Program-made: the position numbers and the translations under genes
Part shown: positions 49,032 to 58,587 of the stretch, one piece after another
Layout of the letters: each line of letters starts with the position of its first letter
Position numbering within the stretch: position 1 is the stretch's first letter
The notes under the pieces: model-generated
What the model saw: only the letters and a program-made list of their open reading frames with translations
What the model was told of the DNA's origin: nothing
Databases searched by the model: none
Assembly: GCF_900112675.1 (NCBI RefSeq)
Contig: NZ_FOMQ01000003.1
Location: 124,001-188,000, forward strand
Reading direction: 5' to 3'
Source: Paracidovorax konjaci
GTDB lineage: Bacteria > Pseudomonadota > Gammaproteobacteria > Burkholderiales > Burkholderiaceae_C
Length of the DNA stretch: 64,000 nucleotides

Positions 49032-50951
49032 TCAAACCTTGGCGACGATATCTTGCTCGATCAATGAGATAAAAGCCTCGAGCGTCATCACACCCAAATC
49101 CCGGTTGCCCCGAGCGCGCACCGCAACGGTTCCTGTTGCCTTCTCCTTGTCACCCACGACAAGGATGTAAGGCAGTTTTTGCAACGAATGCTCTCGTATT
49201 TTATACGTAATCTTTTCGTTACGCAGATCGAGTGCCGCCCTAAGGTCTTGATTCGGCAATGCTTTTGGCAGTTTTGCAGCGATTTCACGACAGTAGTCGT
49301 CCTGAGCGCCCGTAATGTTGAGCACAGCTACCTGGATGGGCGCCAACCAGATCGGCAGCGCTCCGGCATGTTGTTCGATCAAGATCCCGATGAAGCGCTC
49401 AAGGCTGCCCACGATGGCTCGATGCAGGACGATGGGGCGATGGCGCTGCCCATCTTCCCCTACATACTCGGCGCCAAGCCGTTCCGGCATGGAGGGATCG
49501 ACTTGAATGGTCCCGCACTGCCAGTGGCGTCCGATGGCATCACGCAGCGTGTATTCCAGCTTGGGACCATAGAAGGCCCCATCTCCCGCAGCGATCTGGT
49601 ACTCGCAACCTGATGCTTTCAAGCTTTCAATAAGGGCATTTTCTGCCTTGTCCCAGCTTTCCTCGGATCCGATGCGCTTCTCAGGACGTGTCGCCACCTT
49701 GTAGATGATGTCGTCGAAGCCAAAATCCTTGTAGACCCTCTGCAGCAACGCAGTGAACTGAATGCATTCCTGCTGAATCTGGTCTTCCGTACAAAAGATG
49801 TGGCCGTCGTCTTGCGTGAAGGCGCGCACACGCATGATGCCATGCAGGCCACCAGTAGGCTCATTGCGGTGGCATTGGCCGAACTCTCCGTAGCGCAGCG
49901 GCAAATCACGATAGCTTTTCACACCCTGATTGAAGATCAGGATGTGTCCGGGACAGTTCATCGGCTTGAGCGCGTAATCGTGTTTTTCGCTCTCCGTCGT
50001 GAACATGTTTTCGCGGTACTTGTCCCAATGACCCGTTTTCTCCCACAGGTGCTTATCAAGGATCTGCGGCCCTTTCACTTCCTGATAGCCGTTGTCGCGG
50101 TAGACCTGCCGCATGTACTGCTCCACCCCCTGCCAAATGGTCCACCCCTTCGGATGCCAAAAAACCGTGCCAGGCGAATGCTCGTCGATATGGAAAAGGT
50201 CCAGCTCACGGCCAAGGCGCCGGTGATCGCGCTTCTCTGCCTCCTCGATGCGCTTGACATAGGCTTCCAGATCCTTCTTGTCAGCCCAGGCTGTGCCATA
50301 GACACGCTGCAATTGCTCATTCTTGGCATCGCCACGCCAATAGGCGCCAGACACGCGAGTGAGCTTGAACACCTTCAGGAACCTCGTGTTGGGCACGTGC
50401 GGGCCACGGCACATGTCCACGTATTCCTGGTGGTAGTACAGGCCCATGGCTTTTTCATCCGGCATGTCCTCCACGAGACGAAGCTTGTATTCCTCGCCAC
50501 GCTCCCGGAAAACAGCCAGGACTTCATCGCGCGGCGTCATTTTCTTGACGACGTCGTAATCCTGGGCAATCAACTCTTTCATGCGTTGCTCGATCGCAGC
50601 CAGATCGTCAGGCGTAAACGGGCGCTCGTAGGCGATGTCGTAGTAGAAGCCTTCTTCGATCACCGGACCGATCACCATCCTGGCAGTCGGATAGAGTTGC
50701 TTCACGGCATGGCCAACCAAGTGCGCACATGAATGCCGGATGATCTCGACACCTTCCTGGTCACGGGGGGTGATGATTTGCAGGCGTGCATCGCGGTCGA
50801 TCAGGTCGCAAGCATCAACCAGCCGGCCGTCAACCTTGCCAGCCACAGTCATTTTGGCCAAACCCGGGCCGATCGACTGGGCTACTTCAGCCACGGTCAC
50901 AGGGCCGGGATATTCGCGTTGGGAATTGTCGGGAAGCGTGATCCGGATCAT
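49032..50951 (-). CDS. thrS: Threonyl-tRNA synthetase
   Basis: A 639-residue class II synthetase. It has an N-terminal TGS domain ([20 protein letters not shown]), an editing domain with [16 protein letters not shown] and a conserved C/H pair, a catalytic core with the zinc cysteine in MNCPGH and motif 2 [15 protein letters not shown], and a C-terminal anticodon domain. The ATG at 50951 has AAGG upstream; the longer frame runs back through the attenuator. It heads the operon thrS-infC-rpmI-rplT-pheS-pheT-ihfA. Confidence 0.98.
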   Translation of the reverse strand: MIRITLPDNSQREYPGPVTVAEVAQSIGPGLAKMTVAGKVDGRLVDACDLIDRDARLQIITPRDQEGVEIIRHSCAHLVGHAVKQLYPTARMVIGPVIEEGFYYDIAYERPFTPDDLAAIEQRMKELIAQDYDVVKKMTPRDEVLAVFRERGEEYKLRLVEDMPDEKAMGLYYHQEYVDMCRGPHVPNTRFLKVFKLTRVSGAYWRGDAKNEQLQRVYGTAWADKKDLEAYVKRIEEAEKRDHRRLGRELDLFHIDEHSPGTVFWHPKGWTIWQGVEQYMRQVYRDNGYQEVKGPQILDKHLWEKTGHWDKYRENMFTTESEKHDYALKPMNCPGHILIFNQGVKSYRDLPLRYGEFGQCHRNEPTGGLHGIMRVRAFTQDDGHIFCTEDQIQQECIQFTALLQRVYKDFGFDDIIYKVATRPEKRIGSEESWDKAENALIESLKASGCEYQIAAGDGAFYGPKLEYTLRDAIGRHWQCGTIQVDPSMPERLGAEYVGEDGQRHRPIVLHRAIVGSLERFIGILIEQHAGALPIWLAPIQVAVLNITGAQDDYCREIAAKLPKALPNQDLRAALDLRNEKITYKIREHSLQKLPYILVVGDKEKATGTVAVRARGNRDLGVMTLEAFISLIEQDIVAKV

Positions 50952-50999
50952 TTGAAATGCCTTGTGTCGACAGGGGCGCACAACAGGAAAACGAAAACA

Positions 51000-51070
51000 A
51001 AAAAGCGCGGAACGTGGTCCGCGCTTTTTGGTGGGGTGCAAGCAAGTAGTCTTGACGTGCAGACGCGAAC
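51000..51070 (-). promoter_or_regulatory. Candidate ribosome-mediated attenuator of thrS
   Basis: On the minus strand GTTCGCGT (51063-51070, segment 2) can pair with CGCGAAC in the leader ORF (51103-51109, segment 1) or with GCGCGGAC (51017-51024, segment 3). Segment 3 otherwise forms the terminator AAAAAGCGCGGA/TCCGCGCTTTTT (51000-51029), followed by TTGTTTTC. The 1:2, 2:3 and 3:4 alternatives are those of a classical amino-acid attenuator. Confidence 0.68.
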
Positions 51071-51077
51071 ATTCAGC

Positions 51078-51125
51078 CTACCGGCCGGCGGAAGTCTCCG
51101 TAGTTCGCGGTGTCATAACCATCAT
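51078..51125 (-). CDS. Threonine-rich leader peptide upstream of thrS
   Basis: A 15-codon ORF, MMVMTPRTTETSAGR, ending at TAG. Four of 15 codons are Thr (ACA, ACT, ACG, ACT at positions 5, 8, 9 and 11). GAGAAAGG precedes the first ATG; the second ATG (51122) is better spaced. It starts about 30 bases from the predicted transcript start. Ribosome stalling at the Thr codons would cover segment 1 of the attenuator and free thrS transcription when charged tRNA-Thr is scarce. Too short for standard gene calling; no homologue was checked. Confidence 0.6.
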   Translation of the reverse strand: MMVMTPRTTETSAGR

Positions 51126-51160
51126 GCCTTTCTCGCTCTTGCTGGATGTAAGAAGTGCGC

Positions 51161-51191
51161 ATTCTACCCTTGACCAACGGCCGGCCTGCAA
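51161..51191 (-). promoter_or_regulatory. Putative thrS operon promoter
   Basis: TAGAAT (51161-51166) as -10, with TTGCAG (51186-51191) as -35 over a 19-base spacer, read on the minus strand. It overlaps the aceA 3' hairpin and gives a leader of about 200 bases. Confidence 0.45.
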
Positions 51192-51212
51192 TGGGGGTGT
51201 TGCAGGCCGGCC
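51179..51212 (-). terminator. Hairpin after aceA
   Basis: GGCCGGCCTGCA (51179-51190) and TGCAGGCCGGCC (51201-51212) form a perfect 12-base-pair stem with a 10-base loop, 27 bases after the aceA stop. The T tail is poor, so termination may be partial. Confidence 0.6.
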
Positions 51213-51238
51213 GATCAGCAAGGCCGCCCCCACTTGAA

Positions 51239-52558
51239 TCAGTGGAACTGCTCTTCCTCCGTGGATCCTGTAAGCGCCGTCACACTGGATTTTCCGCCTT
51301 GGATCACCGTGGTGACTTCATCGAAGTATCCAGTGCCGACTTCCTGCTGATGCGATACGAAGGTGTAGCCACGCTCGCGGGCCGCGAATTCGGGCTCCTG
51401 GACCTTCTCCACGTACGCAGACATGCCGCGCTTCACATAGTCTTGCGCCAGGTCGAACATGTTGAACCACATGCTGTGGATGCCTGCCAGCGTGATGAAC
51501 TGGTACTTGTAGCCCATCGTACCCAGTTCTCGCTGGAATTTGGCGATGGTGGCATCGTCCAGGTTCTTCTTCCAATTGAACGAAGGCGAGCAGTTGTAAG
51601 CCAGCAGCTTGCCCGGATGCTTGGCATGGACTGCCTCGGCGAATTTCTTGGCAAATTCGAGGTCCGGCGTACCCGTCTCACACCAGACAAGATCGGCGTA
51701 GTCGGCATACGCTACTGCGCGGCTGATGGCTTGTTCCAGGCCCTTTCGGGTTTTGTAAAAACCTTCTGCAGTCCGTTCGCCCGTCAGGAAGGGCTGGTCG
51801 TTGGCGTCGTAGTCGCTGGTGATCAAGTCGGCAGCCTCGGCATCCGTACGCGCGATCACCAGGGTAGGTACTCCATAGACGTCGGCCGCCATGCGGGCTG
51901 CAACCAGCTTCTGGACGGCTTCCTGCGTAGGAACCAACACCTTGCCGCCCATGTGGCCGCACTTCTTGACCGACGCGAGCTGGTCTTCGAAATGGACTCC
52001 ACCCGCACCCGCACGGATCATGGCTTTCATGAGTTCGAACGCATTGAGCACACCGCCGAAGCCTGCCTCTGCGTCCGCCACGATCGGCGCGTGGTAGTCG
52101 ATGAACCCGGCATCGCCTGGATTGACGCCTTTGGACCACTGGATTTCATCGGCACGGGTAAAGGTATTGTTGATGCGCTCCACCACCTTGGGCACCGAGT
52201 CCACAGGGTACAGCGACTGGTCGGGGTACATGGCTGCGTACTCGTTGTTGTCGGCCGCAACTTGCCAGCCTGACAGATAGATGGCCTTGACCCCAGCCTT
52301 CACCTGTTGCATGGCTTGGCCGCCCGTGAGAGCGCCAAGGCAATTCACGTAAGGCTCGTTGTTCACCAAGTCCCAGAGTTTTTCGGCGCCTCGGCGGGCC
52401 AGCGTGTACTCCACCTGGAACGAGCCGCGCAAGCGGACAACGTCGGCAGCGCTGTATCCGCGCTTGATTCCCTTCCAACGGGGGTTTTGCGCCCAGTCCT
52501 TTTCGAGGGCGGCAATTTGCTGTTCACGACTCAGTTGCTCATTGAAAGATTGGGGCAT
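51239..52558 (-). CDS. aceA: Isocitrate lyase
   Basis: A 439-residue glyoxylate-cycle enzyme splitting isocitrate into glyoxylate and succinate. The catalytic [10 protein letters not shown] loop is at about residues 191-200, after the metal site DAEAGFGG and [13 protein letters not shown] and TLAGIHS follow. The length fits the short proteobacterial form. I start at the ATG 52558 because GGAG lies 6 bases upstream; ATG 52564 has no spacing. No malate synthase or aceK is adjacent. The promoter holds two similar palindromes. Confidence 0.98.
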   Translation of the reverse strand: MPQSFNEQLSREQQIAALEKDWAQNPRWKGIKRGYSAADVVRLRGSFQVEYTLARRGAEKLWDLVNNEPYVNCLGALTGGQAMQQVKAGVKAIYLSGWQVAADNNEYAAMYPDQSLYPVDSVPKVVERINNTFTRADEIQWSKGVNPGDAGFIDYHAPIVADAEAGFGGVLNAFELMKAMIRAGAGGVHFEDQLASVKKCGHMGGKVLVPTQEAVQKLVAARMAADVYGVPTLVIARTDAEAADLITSDYDANDQPFLTGERTAEGFYKTRKGLEQAISRAVAYADYADLVWCETGTPDLEFAKKFAEAVHAKHPGKLLAYNCSPSFNWKKNLDDATIAKFQRELGTMGYKYQFITLAGIHSMWFNMFDLAQDYVKRGMSAYVEKVQEPEFAARERGYTFVSHQQEVGTGYFDEVTTVIQGGKSSVTALTGSTEEEQFH

Positions 52559-52616
52559 GGTCATCTCCGGGAGTTGAGGGGAAAACGCGGAACAGCGTCT
52601 GCCGTCCTTGAAGACA

Positions 52617-52670
52617 ACTTTAGGTCTTACACAAGACCATGCCAAGCTCTTATGTCTTATATAAGACATA
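52617..52670 (-). promoter_or_regulatory. aceA promoter with two palindromic operators
   Basis: Minus-strand -35 TTGGCA (52640-52645), 17-base spacer, -10 TAAAGT (52617-52622). The spacer contains GGTCTTGTGTAAGACC (52623-52638). Just upstream is a perfect 20-base palindrome with core GTCTTATATAAGAC (52651-52670). Both share GTCTTnnnnAAGAC, so one regulator probably binds both. I do not recognise it. Confidence 0.68.
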
Positions 52671-52806
52671 AATTTAATCATTCAAAATCAATGACTTGCG
52701 AACAAATCCCGCATTAAGAAAAGCACTTTCTCGTATCGGGAAATTTTTCCGCGCTGCAACATTTGATTTTTTCGCAATATGAAACATGCATTTCATCCAC
52801 GAAAAG

Positions 52807-53241
52807 TCAGGTGACTCGTTTTTGCATCCAGTCTCCGTGCATAAGCCTTGGAGCGCCCCGCAGGATCACAGGATTGATCTCATACACCAGGCAGGAAAGC
52901 ACCGTACCCTCCTCTTTGAGCGTGACGGTCACCTCCCGCTTCACATATTCTCCGGAGGGTTCCGGCCATATCTCTTCGATCTGGTCCAGCCGTTGCTCGA
53001 GTTCCGATGTGATCGCATAGACCTCGCCCAGGACTGGCACGCTTCCTTCACCTTCAGACGCGGGACCGGACAATGCAATGCCAGGATAGGCTCCCAGGTC
53101 GTAGAGGACTCCGACGACGGCGGCGGTTCCCAGATAAAGAGGCGCAGGAGACAAGGCAGTGATGTCGTTACTGCCTCCTCGGCGCAGTGTTCCGTAGACG
53201 AATACGTGGCGTTGAGGAAGGGGCCGCAGAGGCTCAGGCAT
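52807..53241 (-). CDS. Gamma-glutamylcyclotransferase-family protein
   Basis: A 144-residue GGCT/AIG2-like protein. VFVYGTLRRGGSND (residues 13-26) is the family's substrate loop. GEVYAITSELEQRLDQIEEIWP contains the likely catalytic acidic residue, and YVKREVTVTL closes the barrel. Members release 5-oxoproline from gamma-glutamyl compounds, but many have unproven substrates. The 248 bases between it and aceA carry the aceA promoter. Confidence 0.87.
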   Translation of the reverse strand: MPEPLRPLPQRHVFVYGTLRRGGSNDITALSPAPLYLGTAAVVGVLYDLGAYPGIALSGPASEGEGSVPVLGEVYAITSELEQRLDQIEEIWPEPSGEYVKREVTVTLKEEGTVLSCLVYEINPVILRGAPRLMHGDWMQKRVT

Positions 53242-53307
53242 GATGCGCCGTCCTTGAAATCAGTGTGGACCTCGCAGTCTATCGGCGGGGACCACCGATC
53301 TTTTTGC

Positions 53308-54270
53308 ATGCCCAGCCGTCCCGTTGCCTATTTCTGTCTCGCCCTCAGCATGGTTCTGGTGGGCAGCTACGTCGCCCTGTCCAAACCTTTGGCCCAGGCG
53401 TTTCCCGTGTTCCTGCTGGCCTGGTTGCGATTTGGCATCGGCGGGCTGGGAATGCTGACCTGGCTCCGCAAACCCGCTGGCGAGCCGCCCATGACGCCGC
53501 AAGTGCGGCGTCTGTTGTTCCTGGAATCCTTTCTAGGCAATTTCCTGTTCACGCTCTGCATGATTTCCGGGGTCAGTCTGACCAGCGCCGTCACCGCCGG
53601 AGTCACCATGGCCGGCATTCCTGCCGCGGTCGCCGTCATGAGCTGGTTTTTCTTGAAAGAGCATGTCCCGCGCAGAACCTGGGCGGCTGTGGCGCTCGCC
53701 GTAGCGGGCATTGCGTTGTTTTCCGTGGCGCAACCAGGACCCGACGCCCATGGCACAGCCACCGCCCCCACAGGCCCGCACCCCCATCACCTGGCCTGGC
53801 TCGGTCAATTGCTGTTGGTTGGCGCGGTCATCTGCGAAGCGGCGTATTCGGTGATCGGCAAGAAGCTCACGGGTTCGCTGAGCCCGCGCCGCATCACTTC
53901 GCTGATCAATCTGTGGGGTTTCGTGCTGGCCACGCCTCTGGGGCTCTACGCGGCATTCCAGTTCGATTTCACGGCACTCAAGCCTGGCACGTGGTGGCTG
54001 CTGGTCTTCTATGCGCTGGCAGCCAGTGTCTGGACGGTCTGGCTCTGGATGACGGGGTTGAAAGTAGTGCCTGCAGCGCAAGGCGGCGTATTCACCGTTC
54101 TGCTGCCGGTCAGTGCGGCTCTGGTCGGCGTCGTGGTGTTGGGGGAACGCTTCACGCCCCTGCAATTGGTGGCCTTCGGAATCGCGATTGCGAGCGTGGT
54201 GCTCGCTACCCTGCCCGCGCGGAGCAAGACAGGACGGGCCGGGGACACGCTGTCTTCCGGGCGCCGCTGA
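53308..54270 (+). CDS. EamA-family drug/metabolite exporter
   Basis: A 320-residue inner-membrane protein with ten predicted helices in two EamA repeats. FLLAWLRFGIGGLGML is the first repeat's helix pair, and SLINLWGFVLATPLGLY with VFTVLLPVSAALVGVVVLGERF the second. A His/Pro-rich loop (about 150-163) joins the halves. The start is the ATG at 53308; the upstream frame is antisense to the cyclotransferase. It converges with the Lrp gene (20-base gap). Substrate unknown. Confidence 0.9.
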   Translation: MPSRPVAYFCLALSMVLVGSYVALSKPLAQAFPVFLLAWLRFGIGGLGMLTWLRKPAGEPPMTPQVRRLLFLESFLGNFLFTLCMISGVSLTSAVTAGVTMAGIPAAVAVMSWFFLKEHVPRRTWAAVALAVAGIALFSVAQPGPDAHGTATAPTGPHPHHLAWLGQLLLVGAVICEAAYSVIGKKLTGSLSPRRITSLINLWGFVLATPLGLYAAFQFDFTALKPGTWWLLVFYALAASVWTVWLWMTGLKVVPAAQGGVFTVLLPVSAALVGVVVLGERFTPLQLVAFGIAIASVVLATLPARSKTGRAGDTLSSGRR

Positions 54271-54290
54271 CCACCACGGTTCCAGCGGCT

Positions 54291-54782
54291 TCAGCGCCCG
54301 GTCACCTTGCGTATCGGCGGCTTGATGCTCTCGCGGCGCGCGGGCAGTACGGGCGCGTTTTCGCGCGGTGCGTTGAGCACGATGCAGGTCGATGTTTCGG
54401 CCAACAGGCAAAACGCGGTCACGACGGCATCGAGGTGGCTGACGTCGATCACTGCGATTTCGAGGATCCAGCTGTCGTCGCCTGTGACGTTGTAGGCATT
54501 GATCACCTCCGGCGTCTGCTCGATGAGCTTGACCACCCGCGCGTACTCCGCGCGCCCCACCCGGATGATCGCCCGGATGCCGTAGCCCAGCGCGGCGTAG
54601 TCCACTTTGGCGCCATATCCGCGAACGACCCCTGCCGCTTCCAGCTTGCGCACGCGCTCCGTCACGGCCGGCTGGCTGAGATGCACCTGCCGCCCCAGTT
54701 CAGCCATGGTGATGCGGCCATCGCGCTGCAGTGCCGCGAGTATCCGGGCATCGTAGGCATCGAATTCACTGGTTTCCGTCAT
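54291..54782 (-). CDS. Lrp/AsnC-family transcriptional regulator
   Basis: A 163-residue regulator. The N-terminal helix-turn-helix is ILAALQRDGRITMAELGRQVHLSQPAVTERVRKLEAAG (about residues 13-50), followed by the RAM ligand domain (IRAIIRVGRAEYARV, AYNVTGDDSWILEIAV). It is divergent from the EamA gene at 54876 across 93 bases, the typical arrangement of a regulator and the amino-acid exporter it controls. Confidence 0.95.
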   Translation of the reverse strand: MTETSEFDAYDARILAALQRDGRITMAELGRQVHLSQPAVTERVRKLEAAGVVRGYGAKVDYAALGYGIRAIIRVGRAEYARVVKLIEQTPEVINAYNVTGDDSWILEIAVIDVSHLDAVVTAFCLLAETSTCIVLNAPRENAPVLPARRESIKPPIRKVTGR

Positions 54783-54875
54783 TGGTCGATTTCACCATGA
54801 AAGTAACGGCAGATCACCAGAACGACCATTGAATTCCCATGTCGTTGTACTCAGAGCTTGCCTAGCATCGGGGGA

Positions 54876-55799
54876 ATGCAAACACCTTCGGTTTCCTTGT
54901 CCACCGCCCCCCGCCTGCCTGCAGGGGTCGTGCTGGCACTCGCGGCCTGCTACGTCATCTGGGGCTCCACGTACCTAGCCATCCGCGTGGCGCTCGTGAG
55001 CCTTCCGCCGTTCTTTCAGATGGGTTCCCGCTTTCTGGTCGCAGGCGCTCTGCTCGCGCTGTGGGTGCTGTGGCGCAAACGCAGCGCCGGTGTTGCCAGC
55101 GTTCTTCCCACGGCCGTGCAATGGCGCAATGCGCTGGTCGTGGGCACCTTGATGCTCGGGGGCGGCATGGGTCTCATCGCCACGGCCAGCGTGAACATCG
55201 GCTCCGGCCTCATCGCGACCTGCGTGGCCGTGGTGCCGATGATGATCACTGGATGGGGCCTGCTGTGGGGGCGGCGTCCCGGGCGGCTGGATCTGGCGGG
55301 CATGGGCATCGGTGCCTTGGGGGTCCTGCTGCTGGTGCGGGGCGAGAGCTTTTCCGCATCGCCAGCCAGCATCGCCTGTGCGCTGGCATCCACCGCCTGC
55401 TGGTCGCTGGGCTCGGTGCTGTCGACCACGCGCATGCCGCTCGCGCCGGGCCCGATCGGCTTCGCGAGCGAAATGCTGTGCGGCGGTGCCGTGCTCCTGG
55501 CCATCTCTCTCGGTATCGGCGAGCAGCCCGCATGGCCGCCGCAGCCTGCCGCCATCACCGCATGGCTTTATCTGGTGGTGTTCGGTTCGTTGATCGGCTT
55601 CAGCGCCTATCTCTACCTGCTGGCCCGCGCGAGCCCTGCCCTCGCGTCCAGCTATGCGTTCGTGAATCCCGCAGTGGCACTGGCCCTCGGAAGCATGGCG
55701 GCTGGAGAAGCCGTCACCGCGCAGGAGGGAGGGGCCTGTGCAGTGATCCTGCTGGCGGTGGCAATGATCCTTGCGCAAAATCGGCGCAGCCGCGGCTGA
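54876..55799 (+). CDS. EamA-family transporter (YedA-like)
   Basis: A 307-residue exporter with ten predicted helices. CYVIWGSTYLAIRVALVSLPPFF (about residues 18-40) is the YedA/RhaT-type first helix, and SSYAFVNPAVALALGSMAAGE the conserved helix 9-10 region. The ATG at 54876 follows GGGGGA; a TTG at 54858 is an alternative. It is probably controlled by the divergent Lrp protein and may export an amino acid. Confidence 0.9.
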   Translation: MQTPSVSLSTAPRLPAGVVLALAACYVIWGSTYLAIRVALVSLPPFFQMGSRFLVAGALLALWVLWRKRSAGVASVLPTAVQWRNALVVGTLMLGGGMGLIATASVNIGSGLIATCVAVVPMMITGWGLLWGRRPGRLDLAGMGIGALGVLLLVRGESFSASPASIACALASTACWSLGSVLSTTRMPLAPGPIGFASEMLCGGAVLLAISLGIGEQPAWPPQPAAITAWLYLVVFGSLIGFSAYLYLLARASPALASSYAFVNPAVALALGSMAAGEAVTAQEGGACAVILLAVAMILAQNRRSRG

Positions 55800-55857
55800 G
55801 TTCCGCACCTCGAAACGCAAGGAACCGCAGAGCAGCCGGGTCGCAACAACTGGAGGC

Positions 55858-55895
55858 AAAAAAACGCGGCTTTCCCTTGGAAAGGCGTTTTTTTG
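55858..55895. terminator. Bidirectional terminator after the EamA gene
   Basis: AAAAAAACGC-gg-CTTTCC pairs with GGAAAG-GCGTTTTTTT, 3-base loop and a 2-base bulge, with A and T runs on both flanks. It separates the exporter from the SWIB gene. Confidence 0.78.
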
Positions 55896-55974
55896 CCATT
55901 AGCATTCGGCGAGCCGGCGGAAGCGCAGATTTTCGCTGGCGACCGCTATCTCACTCCCAACAAGGAAAACCAAC

Positions 55975-56280
55975 ATGGCAACTGCAAAGAAAGCTCCGGC
56001 TGCCGACAAGGCCGCGGCGCCCGCCAAGAAGCGTACGCCCAATGCCGCCTTCATGAAGGCCCTGACGCCCAGCCCCGCGCTGGCCGCCGTGGTGGGCTCT
56101 GACCCGCTGCCCCGCACGGAGATCATCAGCAAGCTGTGGACCTACATCAAAGCCAACAACCTGCAGGACTCCGCCAACAAGCGCATGATCAACGCCGACG
56201 CGAAGCTCAAGGAAGTGTTCGGCAAGCCCCAAGTCTCGATGTTCGAGATGGCCGGCCTGATCGGCAAGCACGTGAAGTGA
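55975..56280 (+). CDS. SWIB/MDM2-domain protein
   Basis: A 101-residue protein with a short Lys/Ala-rich tail (residues 1-20) followed by a SWIB domain: AFMKALTPSPALAAVVGSDPLPRTEIISKLWTYIKANNLQD, then MINADAKLKEVFGKPQVSMFEM. Such free-standing SWIB proteins are known from chlamydiae and several proteobacteria and may bind chromatin or other proteins. It has an AAGGA ribosome site and terminators on both sides, so it is a single-gene unit. Confidence 0.92.
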   Translation: MATAKKAPAADKAAAPAKKRTPNAAFMKALTPSPALAAVVGSDPLPRTEIISKLWTYIKANNLQDSANKRMINADAKLKEVFGKPQVSMFEMAGLIGKHVK

Positions 56281-56332
56281 AGCCCCAGCGCATCGATCGC
56301 TGATGGCCGGCCCGCCCGGTCTGCAGCTCTGG

Positions 56333-56359
56333 AAAAAGCCGGCACATGCCGGCTTTTTT
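56333..56359 (+). terminator. Intrinsic terminator after the SWIB gene
   Basis: AAAAAGCCGGC and GCCGGCTTTTTT form a stem with loop ACAT, with a run of six T. Confidence 0.85.
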
Positions 56360-56449
56360 CTTGGGGCGGGCTTTTTCTCCGGTGGCACAGGCAGCCGGCG
56401 GCCGGCGTCAAGCCGCAGGGCAATGCCATGGACGATCCCCGGCCTTTAT

Positions 56450-56464
56450 CGCGAATGATTCGCG
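56450..56464. promoter_or_regulatory. 7-1-7 palindrome upstream of the iron-binding protein gene
   Basis: CGCGAAT-G-ATTCGCG, 67 bases before the start. Its geometry and central AAT-G-ATT equal the core of the Fur consensus (TGATAAT-n-ATTATCA), but the outer bases are GC-rich. A Fur site is plausible. Confidence 0.4.
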
Positions 56465-56531
56465 TCTGCCATATCATGCCCGGGCCGCCAGGCAACCCAT
56501 CCTTTCCGAGAACCTACAAGAGACCGCCCGT

Positions 56532-57587
56532 ATGCGCATCCGCTTTCTGAATCTCATCGTGTCCGCAGGCCTGCTGGCCGCGGCCGCCGGCACCGTGTCT
56601 GCACAGGAACAGGTCGTGAACCTGTACTCCGCCCGCCACTACGCTACCGACGAGGCGCTCTACACGGGATTCACGCAGGCCACCGGCATCAAGATCAACC
56701 GCGTGGACGCGGACGACGCCGGCATCATGGCGCGCCTGAAGGCCGAGGGCACGGCATCGCCGGCCGACGTGATCCTGCTCGTGGATGCCGCCCGCCTCTA
56801 CCGCGGCGAAGCCGACGGCCTGTTCCTGCCCATCAAGTCCAAGGTACTGGAGGATGCGATTCCCGCCAACCTGCATGCCAAGCCCACCGCCGACGGCGGC
56901 ATCACCTGGTTCGGCCTGTCCACCCGCGCCCGTGTGATCGTCTACAACAAGGCCAAGGTGAACAAGGACGACGTGGACACCTACGAGGAACTGGGAGACC
57001 CGAAGAACAAGGGCAAGATCTGCATCCGCTCGGGCTCGCACCCCTACAACCTGAGCCTGTTCGGCGCGGTGACCGAGCACCTGGGCGAGCAGAAGGCCGA
57101 AGCCTGGCTCAAGGGCGTGGTGGCCAACCTGGCGCGCGCGCCGAAGGGCGGCGACACCGACCAGATCCGCGCCGTGGCGGCTGGCGAATGCGATATCGCC
57201 GTCACCAACAGCTACTACCTGGCCCGCATCCTCCGTTCCGACAAGCCCGAGGACAAGGACGTGGCGAGCAAGGTCGCGGTGGTGTTCCCCAACCAGCAAT
57301 CGTGGGGCACGCACCTGAACATCGCTGGCGGCGCGGTCGCCCGCCACACCAAGAACCAGGCCAACGCGGTCAAGTTCCTGGAGTACCTGGCCAGCCCCGT
57401 GGCACAGAACTACTTCGCCAACGGCAACAACGAGTGGCCTGCCGCCAAGGGCGTGACGTCGGACAACCCGGCGCTGCGCAGCATGACGGGCGGCCAACCG
57501 TTCAAGAGCGAGACGATCCCGATCAGCGCCGTGGGCGAACACATGCCCAAGGTGCAGCAGATGCTGGACCGCGTGGGTTTCAAGTAA
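56532..57587 (+). CDS. Periplasmic Fe(3+)-binding protein (FbpA/FutA-like)
   Basis: A 351-residue extracytoplasmic solute-binding protein. A signal peptide (residues 1-24, ending VSA|QE) leads into VVNLYSARHYATDEALYTGF, typical of ferric-binding proteins. SYYLARI near residue 232 holds the tyrosine pair that binds iron, and NIAGGAVARHTKN is conserved. The longer frame upstream is discarded because the ATG at 56532 gives the signal peptide. No permease or ATPase gene is adjacent, so the transporter is encoded elsewhere. Other cargo cannot be excluded. Confidence 0.92.
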   Translation: MRIRFLNLIVSAGLLAAAAGTVSAQEQVVNLYSARHYATDEALYTGFTQATGIKINRVDADDAGIMARLKAEGTASPADVILLVDAARLYRGEADGLFLPIKSKVLEDAIPANLHAKPTADGGITWFGLSTRARVIVYNKAKVNKDDVDTYEELGDPKNKGKICIRSGSHPYNLSLFGAVTEHLGEQKAEAWLKGVVANLARAPKGGDTDQIRAVAAGECDIAVTNSYYLARILRSDKPEDKDVASKVAVVFPNQQSWGTHLNIAGGAVARHTKNQANAVKFLEYLASPVAQNYFANGNNEWPAAKGVTSDNPALRSMTGGQPFKSETIPISAVGEHMPKVQQMLDRVGFK

Positions 57588-57670
57588 GCACCGCATAGCG
57601 GCAGCAACAACAGACACGCAGGCTGGCGGGGAGCGCGCCGAAGCGCTGCGCCGCCCTGCCCTCTCCCCGC

Positions 57671-57695
57671 AAAAAGCCCGGCTTGCCGGGCTTTC
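57671..57695 (+). terminator. Intrinsic terminator after the iron-binding protein gene
   Basis: AAAGCCCGGC and GCCGGGCTTT form a near-perfect inverted repeat with a 2-base centre, ending in TTTCG. The T tail is short. Confidence 0.65.
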
Positions 57696-57728
57696 GTGCG
57701 TCTGGCCGCCGGAGTTCTTCCACGATAA

Positions 57729-57744
57729 TTGACGTTTACGTCAA
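57729..57744. promoter_or_regulatory. ACGT-core palindrome upstream of an SDR gene
   Basis: TTGACGT-TT-ACGTCAA, 26 bases before the SDR start, with a further ACGTCA repeat directly after. It resembles ACGT-type palindromes recognised by MerR-type regulators of branched-chain and fatty-acid degradation (LiuR). The identity of the regulator is inference. Confidence 0.5.
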
Positions 57745-57770
57745 CGTCAGACCATCAAGGAGACAGTTTC

Positions 57771-58529
<759 letters not shown>

Positions 58530-58537
58530 GAGCGGCA

Positions 58538-58556
58538 GGGGCGGCCGCGCCGCCCC
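58538..58556. terminator. GC hairpin between convergent SDR genes
   Basis: GGGGCGGC and GCCGCCCC pair around a 3-base loop. No T run on either strand, so a terminator role is only suggested by the convergent position. Confidence 0.35.
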
Positions 58557-58587
58557 GCCCTCGCCAGCCCCACGGCCCGCCGTCGCC

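Noticed and set aside
50952-51160. T-box riboswitch controlling thrS
   Set aside because: No T-box consensus or specifier stem is visible, and T-boxes are essentially absent from betaproteobacteria.
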